Below are positions 45,601 through 56,481 of a stretch of DNA of 64,000 bases, in pieces (within the stretch, counting starts at the first letter, position 1; every line of letters starts with the position of its first letter). This stretch comes from Anisodus tanguticus (taxonomy: Eukaryota > Streptophyta > Magnoliopsida > Solanales > Solanaceae), in the NCBI GenBank assembly GCA_034509755.1, contig CM067539.1, positions 23,770,501 through 23,834,500 on the forward strand, in the 5' to 3' direction. The notes under the pieces were generated by a model. The model did not search any database and was not told the DNA's origin. It saw only the letters and a list, made by a program, of their open reading frames with translations. The position numbers were made by a program, and so were the translations under genes.

Positions 45601-46634
45601 ACCCTATTGATCTTAAATCAATGGCTAGAAATGAGTTTGATTATTATATATATTTTTAAAAATATCAAAAACGACATTCAATTAATATAAATTATTGCAT
45701 ATATTATTTTAAATAATTAAGAAAATTAAGCGACAACATTGTATAAAAATTAAATTCCACACTTTTTTTCTTTTGATATTTAGAGTCTCATTTTGCTGCA
45801 TGAATTTTTTTTTGTAGCGCTTCAAATTATCTTGACCCATTATTTAGTATTACTAGTATTGAAAACTTTATTTCATTGAACTAAAAAAAAGGAAATTTTA
45901 TTTCAATTGTTCAATTTTGTATAAAATTATTCTATTTTCATATCATTCTTACATATAAGCCTAATAGTTTCTAAAAATATTACAATGTCAAAAATAACTT
46001 TCAATTTATGATAAACTTTTATACGCTTTTCAGATCAAGAATGAAAAATTACCAAAAAAATGTTCAACAATATTGTATATAAGTGAGTAAATTTTATTTA
46101 ACAATCCTAAATTTTGAAATAAGAAAATAATACCTCATTTATCTATTGTATTATGAAATAAAAACCTTATTTGAATTAATATTTTCAAGTAATTTTTAAA
46201 AACTTTAAATATCATATCGGTTATTAACTATATTTATATTGAAGATTTTATTTTTTATTTAAAATATTTACCAATAAAATAATTTGCAAAATAATTAGAC
46301 TTTGAGTATATAAGTATAAATAAAAATAGAAAAATACTTTACAAAAATGTAATTGTTGTAGTAAATTTAATAATAATAATAATAATACAAAAAACGAGAT
46401 ATATTAAGATATTTTTAAAATTTGAGCCTAATGTCTGGGTTTCGAAAACAAAAAGAAACCGAAAAGGAAAAGGAGATGTATGAATTTTAAATACTATAAA
46501 ATATCATTAAATTTACTAATACTTTTAGTTATTGAAAATATGTCACAATTTATACTATTAGGGTTGTTTTTGATATTTTAAAAATACATTCAATAATGCA
46601 ACTCATTTCTAGTTGTTGATTTAAGATCAAGGGG
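45601..46634. mobile_element. TIR element, about 1.03 kb, no coding capacity
   Basis: The left end CCTATTGATCTTAAATCAAT, GGCTAGAAATGAGTT, TTTTTAAAAATATCAAAAACG pairs with the reversed right end (CCCTTGATCTTAAATCAACA, ACTAGAAATGAGTTGC, TTTTTAAAATATCAAAAAC). That gives TIRs of about 75 bp (45601-45678 and 46558-46634). Long TIRs and an AT-rich, non-coding interior suggest a MULE-type non-autonomous element. No 9-bp target duplication could be set. Confidence 0.6.
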
Positions 46635-46646
46635 TTTATTATTAGT

Positions 46647-47275
46647 GTTTTAAAAGGCAGGGGCGTAAGGCAAGACGTTTTACGTATGCCTCAGCGAGGT
46701 GTAAGTCTTGAGGCACATGACGTAAGCCTCATGGAATAAAATAATATAATTACAATAAATATTTTTAAAATAGGTAAATTTGCATAAATTTTTGAAGAAG
46801 ACTATAAATAAGTGAATATATATATACATGCTCCATCCCCATAAAAAACTAATCAAAATAATTTATTATACGCTACTTGCAAGCACAAGTGACTGTTCGT
46901 CACTTTTTTTTTTTTTGAGATAATAGAAGAAAATATAAAGAATTAAGAAAGAACATAAATTAGGGCAACTAGAAATAAAAAAAAGTCTTGACTTATATTT
47001 AAGGTTCAATTCCTTTTTAAAATGTTTGAGTAATTACAAGTTGACTTTTGAGAATTTGAGCATTATATTAAGGACTTATTTAACAAATTTCATTTTAATT
47101 TGAAAAGGTTTTCTGGGCTTATGCCTCAACACATAAAACTTGCCTTATATGTCCGGACATATGCCCAAATTGTTGGGCGTACGCCTTTTGAGACTTTCGC
47201 CTCCCACCATTGCCTCAGGGTGTTTTTGGTGCGCCCTGCTCCAGGGCTCGCTCCGAAAATACCTTTTAAAATATT
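46647..47275. mobile_element. MITE-like element with TTTTAAAAGG ends
   Basis: The left end GTTTTAAAAGGCAGGGGCG and the reversed right end ATTTTAAAAGGTATTTTCGG face each other. The ends are rich in AAGGC and GCCTCA words (GTAAGGCAAGACG, GCCTCAGCGAGG, GCCTTATATGTCC, CGCCTCCCACC). I recall this repeat as a common Solanaceae MITE. The interior is AT-rich with no gene. Confidence 0.6.
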
Positions 47276-47403
47276 GTTTATTATCCCATTAAAAATGTAA
47301 AGAGGGTATTGTTTCTCAAACCCAATATGTTAAGGGGGAAAAGTGAGCTTTACTCAAAAGTATTACTTAGATTTTTTTCAAAACAAGAAAGAATAACAAC
47401 ACT

Positions 47404-47735
47404 ATTGGTCCCTCAGTTATTGATATATCTGATTTTAGTATTTTAATATTTGATTAAGCACATTTAATGAGCAATTGATTGGAATGTATACTTTTGATCC
47501 TTTTATATATAAAATTTATTATATTTGGACTAATTTTAGAACTTTTATCGTCAAATATGAATTAACAATAACAACTCAACATACCACATGGTAACTAAAT
47601 GATGGAATAGTTGATAATTATAACTAAAGGATCAAATGCACATATTTTAAGTAATTAAATATTAAATATATTTAATCAAATATCATAAGAATTAAGATTA
47701 AAATTCATCAATAATCGAGGATCAAAAAGTATTTT
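47404..47735. mobile_element. MITE, copy 1 of a two-copy family in the window
   Basis: The left end TTGGTCCCTCAGTTATTGAT and reversed right end TTGATCCTCGATTATTGATG form TIRs. The interior shares ordered blocks with 58235-58585: CCTTTTATATATAAAA...TTATTAT, then TTAAATATATTTAATCAAAT. No coding frame. Confidence 0.6.
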
Positions 47736-49508
47736 AACCCAAAGAATATACTGTGAACTTTATAATTTCTTTTTGAGGGCTGGTTGGAGTGAGTAGAAGC
47801 AAGACGAAGAAACTTCTCTTACCATTAAAGGAAACATGTGGAATTTGCTAATTAAATAAAATTATTTTTTACTCAGTCTCGTTTTCCTTCTCTTCTTTTG
47901 CTAATCTTATCCACTATGTGTATTGTGTGGATAAGAATTTGAAACAAATTAGGAGCTTTCCTTGAACCCTACATTATCTTTTCCTTGGACCCTCATATAC
48001 TCTCAAACACAAAAATGTTTGGTCCATTTTTGTCATCAATGTCTTGTTTTTTTGTTCAAAAGAGTGATATTTTCAAGTAGTACGTGTGTACTCATATAGT
48101 ATTAAGTAGCCCCCAAAACATTAATGTGATTGTGAAAGGCCGACATGAAAGGAAGCTAATTAATGATAATTATTGTTGTTAAGTCAATCCATAAGCTAAT
48201 TATCATTAACTAGTTAGCTAATTTGCTATAATTTCGGATCTCCCCACTTTTTTTAATTTTCTACTTAGACATATGTTTTGTTTCCTTTTATTTTCTTTTG
48301 TTGTGATGATTTTTCTTACAAAATTTAACATTCGTATCATTAAAAGTAACATGTTATTCATATAGTTTCTAAAGTACTTAGTTTTGCTTTTTTAAAAATT
48401 AACGAAAACTATGTTAGTTCGTTATCCTTAATTTCCCGTAGCCTTAAGGCTATCGTGAACTTGAATCATCACACTGTTGCTAAAGCAAGCTAAACTCTCC
48501 ATTGGAAATTGATGGAATTTGGCAAATTTATACCAGTGAAATGTCTATCTGAGTTTTGATGAATAGAGTTACTCGATATCTGTGTTGGTGAAAGATAATA
48601 GATATTTTGTGAAATAAAATGAGATGCTTTCAAGCTGATTTCATACTTTATGATTATTGGGTTTGGGTTTGGGTGTGGGGGGGGGGGGGGGGGGGGGGGG
48701 GGGGGATCGGTGTAATAGAGTTCAAAATGATCATTTGGCTGCTTATTTTGAACATTCAATACGCTTGTAGATTGTACCGCTGTAATGTATGACGTGTTTT
48801 GTAGTTTCTAAATTTTTTATTTCTGAGTATAAAAAATAGATCAATTGAATCCAATCCCATTATGTTGAAAATGAATTTGAGCAGTCGACAAATAAAAGAT
48901 ATTATTATCTTGAATGTCTTACTCTTTTTTACTTTACCCAATTAAGTTATTACTATATTTTATGAATTTCACTATTAATCTTTTCTGTTGGTAAGTTATT
49001 GCTAGCTTCTCAAGAAACCTCATTGGAGGGTCGGAATACACCTATAACTTTTTTAATTTGTTAGAATTTTTTTTAGTAACAGTAGCTTTGAATTGAGCAT
49101 TTAAACACATGATAAAATATTATTATTACATATTTGCCGCTCAAATTTTGAAAATTTATGTAGGTATTTAAACGCTATTATATAGATAAGTTAACCACTT
49201 AAAATATGTTACATCATTTAATTATACATATTAGTCTCAATAATCCTAAAACCTCAAGCTTGTTTCAATTGAGGCGAATTGAATAATTAAAGGAGTTGAC
49301 ATTGTTTATACATATGGTCTTATCTACGAAATATGTGCTTAAAGACATGCGCAAAATCTTTGGACCTAAAGTATCTAATAAAAATATTTTATAACATGTT
49401 CAGACGATCAATTAATATATATCATAATTTGCGTATCTAAATAAAATTTAAGAATGAATTTAAATATGTCTGTATTCTGCGTAAAAGAAGTGTTTTTCAT
49501 CTGAAGTC
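47736..49508. other. Spacer, no gene seen; contains G29 tract
   Basis: AT-rich sequence with no supported gene. A run of 29 G lies at 48677-48705, after GTTTGGGTTTGGGTGT. The proline-rich frame at 48490-48759 is only the translation of this tract. Confidence 0.6.
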
Positions 49509-49524
49509 ATCTATAATGCTTCTT

Positions 49525-49673
49525 TCTTGAAATAAAGGAGGGCTCCTTGTGCGCAGCGTGGTACTGATCTAACCTTTGAAATCAATTGAGTCACCATGAT
49601 TTACCTTATTTACAGACCTGTCGGACCGGGGTGCGGAGCTCATGGAGCGGGAGTTCCACCTTTTTTTTGGAAA
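49525..49673 (+). mobile_element. Short SINE-like insertion with 16-bp target duplications
   Basis: The block is bounded by exact 16-bp direct repeats ATCTATAATGCTTCTT (49509-49524 and 49674-49689), as target-primed reverse transcription makes. It is about 149 bp and ends in TTTTTTTTGGAAA. Inside are GGCTCCTTGTGCGCAGCGTG and GACCTGTCGGACCGGGGTGC, which resemble the body of plant tRNA-derived SINEs with T-rich tails. Box A and B are eroded, so the family is uncertain. Confidence 0.65.
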
Positions 49674-50010
49674 ATCTATAATGCTTCTTGACTCATTGAA
49701 TACGCTCATAGATAACTGCGCTCTCCCTGTCTCTAAAGTCTAAAGGAAGAATAGTCCACAAGATTTTCCCAAAGGAAAGAGATGTGATTTTTCCAAAGGA
49801 AAGAGATATGCAAAGTTATAGTACCAAATTTGAAACTTTATCTACTTCTATCAAAATATCATACCAATCGAGTCATCTAATCATTCATATCAATAACTTC
49901 AACTCCCAGCATATACCATCAAGCAACATCCAACCCCCAACCCCACTCCAAACAGTGGAAAATACAATACTTATTTGCATAGTGCATGACCCCACCGGAT
50001 GTGTTTCTAT

Positions 50011-53000
50011 TAGGGCTGGCCAGTGGGCCGGGATGGCCCGACCCCGACCCGAGCCCATCCCGAGCCCGCCCCGGTCCCGCCCCGACCCCACCAAAAAAAA
50101 AATAAAAAATAACGGGGGCGGGACTCGAACTCGGGACGGGACGATGTCTCATCCCGCGAGACCCGAGCCCGCCCCAGGCCCGCTGGACCCGAGCCCGCCC
50201 CGACCCCGTCCCGAGCCCGACCCCGACCTTTTTCCCCCTTTGCAAAAATGACCGTTGCACCAACGACCATTTTAGATTATGACCGTTGGCCAACGGCCAT
50301 TTTAGGCCCCCCCCTCCCCCAACCCCCCCTACCCCTTAATATTTATTTTTAACCCATAAGTTATTATATTTACACTTTAACCCAAATTTTCAACTATAAA
50401 TAACTCATTTTCTCTTCATCTTTCTCACAAATCTTCCTACAATCTCTCTAATTTCTCAATATATATCTCTACAAGTCTACATTGTTTGCTAAATATTCAA
50501 TTTTATTTATTCATTTGGGAATTGGGAGTTAAGTTGGCAACTAGCTTGAGGATCTTCCATCGAGCAAAGTTTCAATTTTCAACCTCTCGATTACACGTCG
50601 ACGTTACGTCGGCGTTTGGTACATTCGTTCCTTCATTAAATTATTATTGTCTGTTTATTTTATTTAGTGCACTTAATTTTATTGTCTTTAATTATTTATT
50701 ATCATAATTAAAATGGAAGGATTAAAAGGTATGTTTAAGGGTAAGGGTAAGGGTGCTTCTTCTAGTAGGGGCAACCAGGGCAAAGGTACTTCTTCTAGTC
50801 ATCTTATTCCTACACAGGATGATTTTGTTGATACTCAACATTTTCCTACAATACCATTAGATTTAGACCAGGAGCTATTTTCTGGAACTCAAGAAGACTT
50901 TAATTTAGACGATGATCTAGATGATATACCCACTAATGTTGATGACAACACACCCACTAGTGCACCTTCAACCGAAATACCTCCTATTCCCCCTAGTATG
51001 AGACGAGGTCCAAGAAAAACGACCATTAAAATCGGATGCATGGACATTTTTTGATAGGGACGTAGAGAATCAAGTAGCCATATGTAAAATTTGTAAAAAT
51101 ATTTTAAAATTTAAAACTGGAAAAGGTCACGGTGGGACGGGGGGGGGGGGGGGGTTTAATTAGACACGTAGTAAGTGCTCATCCAGCTAGGTATGCCCAA
51201 TACCGGCTTCAAAACCGGGTGCGCAAACGCCGCTCCATCGGGACAAGGTTCACATACGATACTGTCCCGGATCAAGTACATGGTCAAATTAATCCTATGA
51301 CGGGGGGAATTGTAGGCTCTAAATACAATAAACATAGAGATAGGGAAGCAATATCAAAATTAATTGCTGTGGAGGGTTTGCCTTTTTCATTTCCTTCATC
51401 TCCGGTTTTATTCATTACATTAGAGATATATATAATCCTCGCTTTTAATGGTTTTCCTAGATCAACTGTTAAGAGAGATGTATTTAAATTCGCGCATGAA
51501 TATCAACAATATTTACGTTTTTCATTATATCATTTTAATGGCAAAGTATCTATCACGTCGATATAGGTCGTAGTACTAACGGCCATGATTATTTAACTCG
51601 TAACTTGTCATTGGATAGATTATAAATGGTCTATGCAAAAACGTATTTTAGCGTATAGATATATAGATGATAGGCACACCGGTACTTTTATTGCGAAAAA
51701 TATTTATCAAGTGTGCGATTATTACGGAATTACCGATAAAATTATGACTATTACATTAGATAACGCTTCTAATAACAATTACGCAATTACAATTTTAAAA
51801 AATAGTTTAACTCCATCTTTTCCGGACCATTTTCATATAAAATGCGCGTGCCATATATATAACTTAATTGTAAAGGATGGTCTATCACTTTTTGAAGACA
51901 TTCTTAGTAAAATACAATTTGCTATAAACTTTATTTTTAAAAGTAATAAAGTACAACGTAGAAAAGAATATAAAAAAATTTGTCATGATTGCCAACTACC
52001 TTATAGAAAAATTCCACAAGAAGTATCCACTAGGTGGAATTCTTTATACGAGCAACTACTTGTTGCTTATGACTATAAATTACCTATAACTTTATTTTTT
52101 AACTCTCATAATAAAAATCCAAATTTATATGATTTTAGATAGTGATTGGGAAAAAATTTCCGAACTTATTGTATTTTTAGAGAAATTTTTTCAAGCAACA
52201 AAAGAATTTTCCGGTATATATTATCCTACTATTTCAACTATGTTATTTTATATAACTCTAATATTTTTATTACTTAGTGAATATATGGAAAAACCAGCTT
52301 ATAAGGCGCTATTAAAAAAATGTTTGTCAAAATAAAAAAATATTGTATTCCTATTCCCTCTATTTATATTATTGGTTCGTATTAAATCCTACTATTAAAA
52401 TAGACGGTACTAAATCACTAATTGAAACTATTTACGATTGTATAGAAGTACTACCACCTCCAAGTCCCAAAAATCTAAATCACCCACCACCTATTGAACA
52501 AACTAAAGAAGAAGTGTTGTCTAGCGTAGAACACCAATGCAAAAATATATATAGATTTTATCAACAAGAAAATGCTAGTAACTTACCGGCTTCCATACCA
52601 TCTTCTTCATCTTCAACACAACCTCACAAAAGACATGTTGTTTCGCGGCTAGTATTGAAAGCCTCGAAATAGAATGTGCGGCCGTACCTCTACTACTAAC
52701 CAAATTAGCGAGTTGGATATTTTTGTTTTGCGGGGTTCTGTACCGTATCAAGAAGTTATCAATGAAGATGGACATGAAGACTTGCCGAAATACCGGAGGG
52801 GGAATGAGAAGACCTTTCCGACACTTTCAATGATGGCTCGAGATGGTTTGAACATTCAAGCGTCGTCAACCGCGTCGAAAGCGCTTTTTCTCGCAGCGAG
52901 ATATCAAATAGGAGACCACGGACACTCATTAGCCGAGACAACTTGGAAATTGCGGATTATTCGGAGATTGGATACGAGCGGAGCGGAGAAGGTGCGGTCA

Positions 53001-53591
53001 ACCGGAGATCAACGAAGAAGATGATGAAAACTACAACGAAATCTTAACCGAAGGTAGTGGAAGCGACGTGGATCAATTTGACCAACAAATTCCAATTCCA
53101 ACCGAAGAACCACATGAAATCATCAAGCAATTAGAACAGGTTTTTTTGAGAATGTAATTTTTTTAATTGTAATTTTATTATGTAATTTGCAACTTTTGGA
53201 CAACACCACAAAGTTGCAATTTAGATTTTAGACAATTGTATTTGTATTACAAAAAAATCATGTCTATTAAATAATATAAGAGGCACAAAAACAGCCTTGA
53301 GATGTTTTTATTACACTATCTTGTTTTGTTTATTGAGTTTTTTTTATACATATGTTATTTATTTATTTTTTTTAAAAAAAAAACCCGCCGTATCCCGCCC
53401 CGAGCCCGAGCCCGACCCGAGCCCGCCCTGCCCCGATACCGACGGGATCGGGATCGGGACGGGACTTGCTCCAGTCCCGCCAGACCCGACCCCGCCAGAC
53501 CCGACCCCGACCCCTTCTCCCGTCCCGCCCCGACCCCGATCCTGGCAGACCCGGCCCGCCAGACCCGAGCCCGGCCCACTGACCACCCCTA
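50011..53591 (+). mobile_element. hAT element copy 3 (3581 bp), TSD GTTTCTAT
   Basis: The left TIR is TAGGGCTGGCCAGTGGGCC and the right one, read inward, is TAGGGGTGGTCAGTGGGCC. Exact duplications GTTTCTAT flank it (50003-50010 and 53592-53599). GC-rich arrays lie at 50030-50230 and 53385-53590, here C-rich on the plus strand because the element is flipped relative to copies 1 and 2. The transposase reads plus and is broken. It ends 0.69 kb from the stop codon of the bHLH gene. Confidence 0.95.
50713..53157 (+). pseudogene. hAT transposase (BED finger / hATC), copy 3, frameshifted
   Basis: It starts MEGLKGMFKGKGKGASSS at 50713. A one-base shift near 51010 (after MRRGP) breaks the frame before the BED finger. 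A G run of about 18 at 51138-51155 adds another break. VTITSDIG is disrupted near 51560. An open stretch of 169 residues (51633-52142) holds YRYIDDRHTGTFIAKNIY, TLDNASNNNYAI and VSTRWNSLYEQLL, showing the codons that became stops in copy 2. The hATC block lies in 52674-53024. The last residues EQVFLRM end at 53157. Confidence 0.9.
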
Positions 53592-54279
53592 GTTTCTATC
53601 ACTACAATTTTGAAAGAAGTTGATGTATCATAGTTAAAGGTTATTTTGAAATTTAGTAGAATTGTTTTCACGACTTAAATCAGAAACAATAACAAATATA
53701 TTTTTTAATTGATATTATCCGTATTTTAAATTTTTTCAAACTCCTTAAGAAATAATTTAAAAGCCTTAATTTGTCTAAAATAACCTTTACTTTTCTTGAA
53801 CTTTGACTTAAATTAAATAAAAAATACTAACTAATATTTCACTAGTTGGAATTTGAAGGGGGAAAACTAATAAATGAAGTTTTCCTAACTAAAAATTCAT
53901 ATTTGCCAAAACGACTAATATACATCCAATATCCTGGAGTGCTTATAGCAAGAAGTAGTTCCAGATTCAAGAGCCTAATCTCAAACACATCTTGCAGATG
54001 AAATTTAGGACTTAGTTAATCTCAAGCTTGTTAGATCTCTCAACTAAGAACATAGTCAAAATTCCATTAAACAACATTACAATACAATAAGCATGTGCTC
54101 TATACATCTTGATTGCCCACTAGACTGTTATTACTTCTACCCAAGCTCAATAATACATTGAAAACTACACTTGCCTTATTGCTAATGAAACAAGTAAACC
54201 ATATTTCCAGCATATTAGGGCAGAGTCATTTACTCTCTTCCCTAATTTCACCTATTACTATCTGTACAGAAAACCAAAT
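53592..54279. other. Spacer between hAT copy 3 and the bHLH gene 3' end
   Basis: AT-rich, no gene or repeat boundary seen. It holds the 3' untranslated region and terminator of the bHLH gene, whose limits cannot be set from sequence alone. Confidence 0.6.
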
Positions 54280-56481
54280 TCATGTTGTTCCATTTGAATA
54301 TTGCAGCTGCTTACTTGGACACGAGCATTTAGCCTTTTTATCGGTCAGTGTCTGCATTAAATAAGTGCAAATTTGGTGAGCAGATATAAATGTTAGTGAA
54401 AAATTCATGTGAGTTCTTGCTGGACAAAAAAGGGTTTTTTTTCCTTTTCTTGGTCATTACCTGGACTTGTTTCTGAAGGTCTTTAATGTAATCAACAGCC
54501 AAATCTAACATATCAGCTGTGTTTGTTTGCTGCCATTTGATAAAACAAAGTAACACGTGAGTTCTTCATACCTTCTTTTAGACAAAAATAGATTGATACA
54601 ATAAAATTCCTATAAACACTAAGAGTCACAAGAATTTACCTTGTCCATATTTGGGAATAGATCTTGCAATTTTTTCATCCTTTCACTAATCCGAGTCCGT
54701 CTCATCTGCAAATTGTCAAGACAAATATAAGAACTTTACTTCAACTTAACATTAACAACAAGTTTTATCATAATAGTGTGCACTTCAAGCATAAACATGA
54801 TTTAATTGGAAAATTAGGTGACAGGACAGAATTTTACCCTCTCTGCAATACTTCGAGGATGAGTAGCGCAGCCTCTTTTGGCACGTATTTTGCAAGGCAC
54901 TGAATCTTGTTGAAACTGCAAGTATTTTTCTATGGCAGCCATCTCAGTAGATGTCTTAAGCAAGCTTAAATGGTGAGTTAAACCAGAAGTGTAGTTTCTT
55001 GATTCATCATTCTGACAGACACAATGAAACATATATATATATATATATATATATTAGTAACAGAAAAAAAACAAAAAAAAAACAAGATCAACAGAAAAAC
55101 CAAAAGGACAGAAAATATAAATAGAATAGCTACCTGATTAGTTACTCCACTGAAATTATTAGTAAACAATTTCAGATCACCATCTCTATTTCTCTTCAAG
55201 GAATTGAACGAAGAGTCGTTCCAAGATTCATTCTCAGCAATGCTAGGCATGAAGTTTGAGCTAGTAGATTGAGCAGTAGATGAGTAACTAATATGATTGC
55301 TGAAACCAATAGTTGATGTACTTGCTTCCCTGTTAGTCCCTCCACTTGCTCCATAATTCCCAACTTCTTTCATAAATCCTGTAAATAAGCAACAAAGTAT
55401 TAAAACTATATCAAAGTAGCAAAATTCAGTACATTTCAAATTCTCCCCCAAAAAACTTGAATCTCTTGAGACTAGTCCCAAAATAACCAAAAGTTCCCTC
55501 TTCTTTTACCTAAATGATTTGGATCAAATCAACAAAGGCAAATTTTCGAGCTGATTTCGCAGATGGTCACTCAGCTAATAGTTATTATCCCAGAAAATCA
55601 CTTTCTTTGTGGAAGGAAATTGAAATCAAGAAGAAATGTGACTTTCTAAGATAATAACTCTCGGTTGAGTGACTATATGAGAAATCAACTTGCAAATTTT
55701 CCTGTTTTCTGCAGATCCTAAAATAGCTAGTAGTCAACTCCCCAAGTACTACACAAAAGTTACATAATTTAAATTTACTAACCAAAAATTCAAGCCAATC
55801 AAATAACTCCAACAGCCACTCAATTTCATTACCAAGAAAAACCAATTAAGCTGAAAAAAGTTTATCAAAACTTAACCAACAAACAGTTAAGGAGTAAATG
55901 AGCATACCATTGAAGAACCCAGCAGGTGAACTACTTTGTCTGATGAGATTAGAGCCACCATTCCCAATTTGCATTTGCATCCCTACACCATATGAAACTC
56001 CACCACCAGTACTCTCATATCTATTATCTAAACCTTTTCCTTTCCCAAACTCAATCTCCTCACCAATCTCTTGCTTCATAGAAGAATCAAACTCCCCCTG
56101 ATTCTTACTATTAATGTTGTTGTTTTCATTGTTGTTGTTGTTGTTGTTCAACAAAGTGGTGAACATGGACTCAGAATCAGAACTCGATGACCCATCATGA
56201 GTAATAAAATTTTCACCAGAATTATTGTCGTCTCCATCAAGAATTCCGGCAAAAAACGAACTTGGAGCTGACCTGTAACGTGTTAGCCCCCCACCATTAT
56301 TATTACTCTGATGTTGGAACTGTGATTTTTGTTGAAAATAATCAGAACCCATTATTTCTTTGCTCTTAAAGAACTCAGGTTCTATGCCTTCACCATTCTT
56401 GAAGCTTGATGAACCAAGACCTGAAAACAAGAAACTACTTAACTTGTCCATTTCTCTAGATATTGGCTCTGAGCTATACAT
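54280..56481 (-). CDS. bHLH transcription factor, FBH/AKS type (399 aa, six exons)
   Basis: Minus-strand exons are 56481-55908, 55378-55134, 55011-54838, 54705-54640, 54529-54461 and 54351-54280. All five introns have GT-AG ends, and the 1200-nt sum gives 399 residues plus TGA. MYSSEPISREMDKLSS opens the protein; a second Met is residue 11. LTRYRSAPSSFF (66-77) and RQSSSPAGFFNG (181-192) are motifs of this subfamily (Arabidopsis bHLH80/81/122/128/130 group). A poly-Asn tract lies at 112-122. The bHLH spans about 314-376: basic region KRGCATHPRSIAER then MRRTRISER, helix 1 KKLQDLFPNMD, helix 2 ADMLDLAVDYIKDLQKQ. The 66- and 69-nt bHLH exons are typical. Family members are nuclear E-box-binding activators tied to CONSTANS expression or guard-cell potassium channels; the role here is inferred. 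Whether exon 1 begins upstream of the ATG in an untranslated exon is unknown. Confidence 0.93.

Noticed and set aside
48490..48759. Frame with a poly-Pro run
   Set aside because: The run is the reverse translation of G29; nothing else supports a gene.
54338..54556. Separate short gene with DMLDLAVDYIKDLQKQ
   Set aside because: It is exon 5 of the bHLH gene read on into introns; spliced exons give a better, complete domain.
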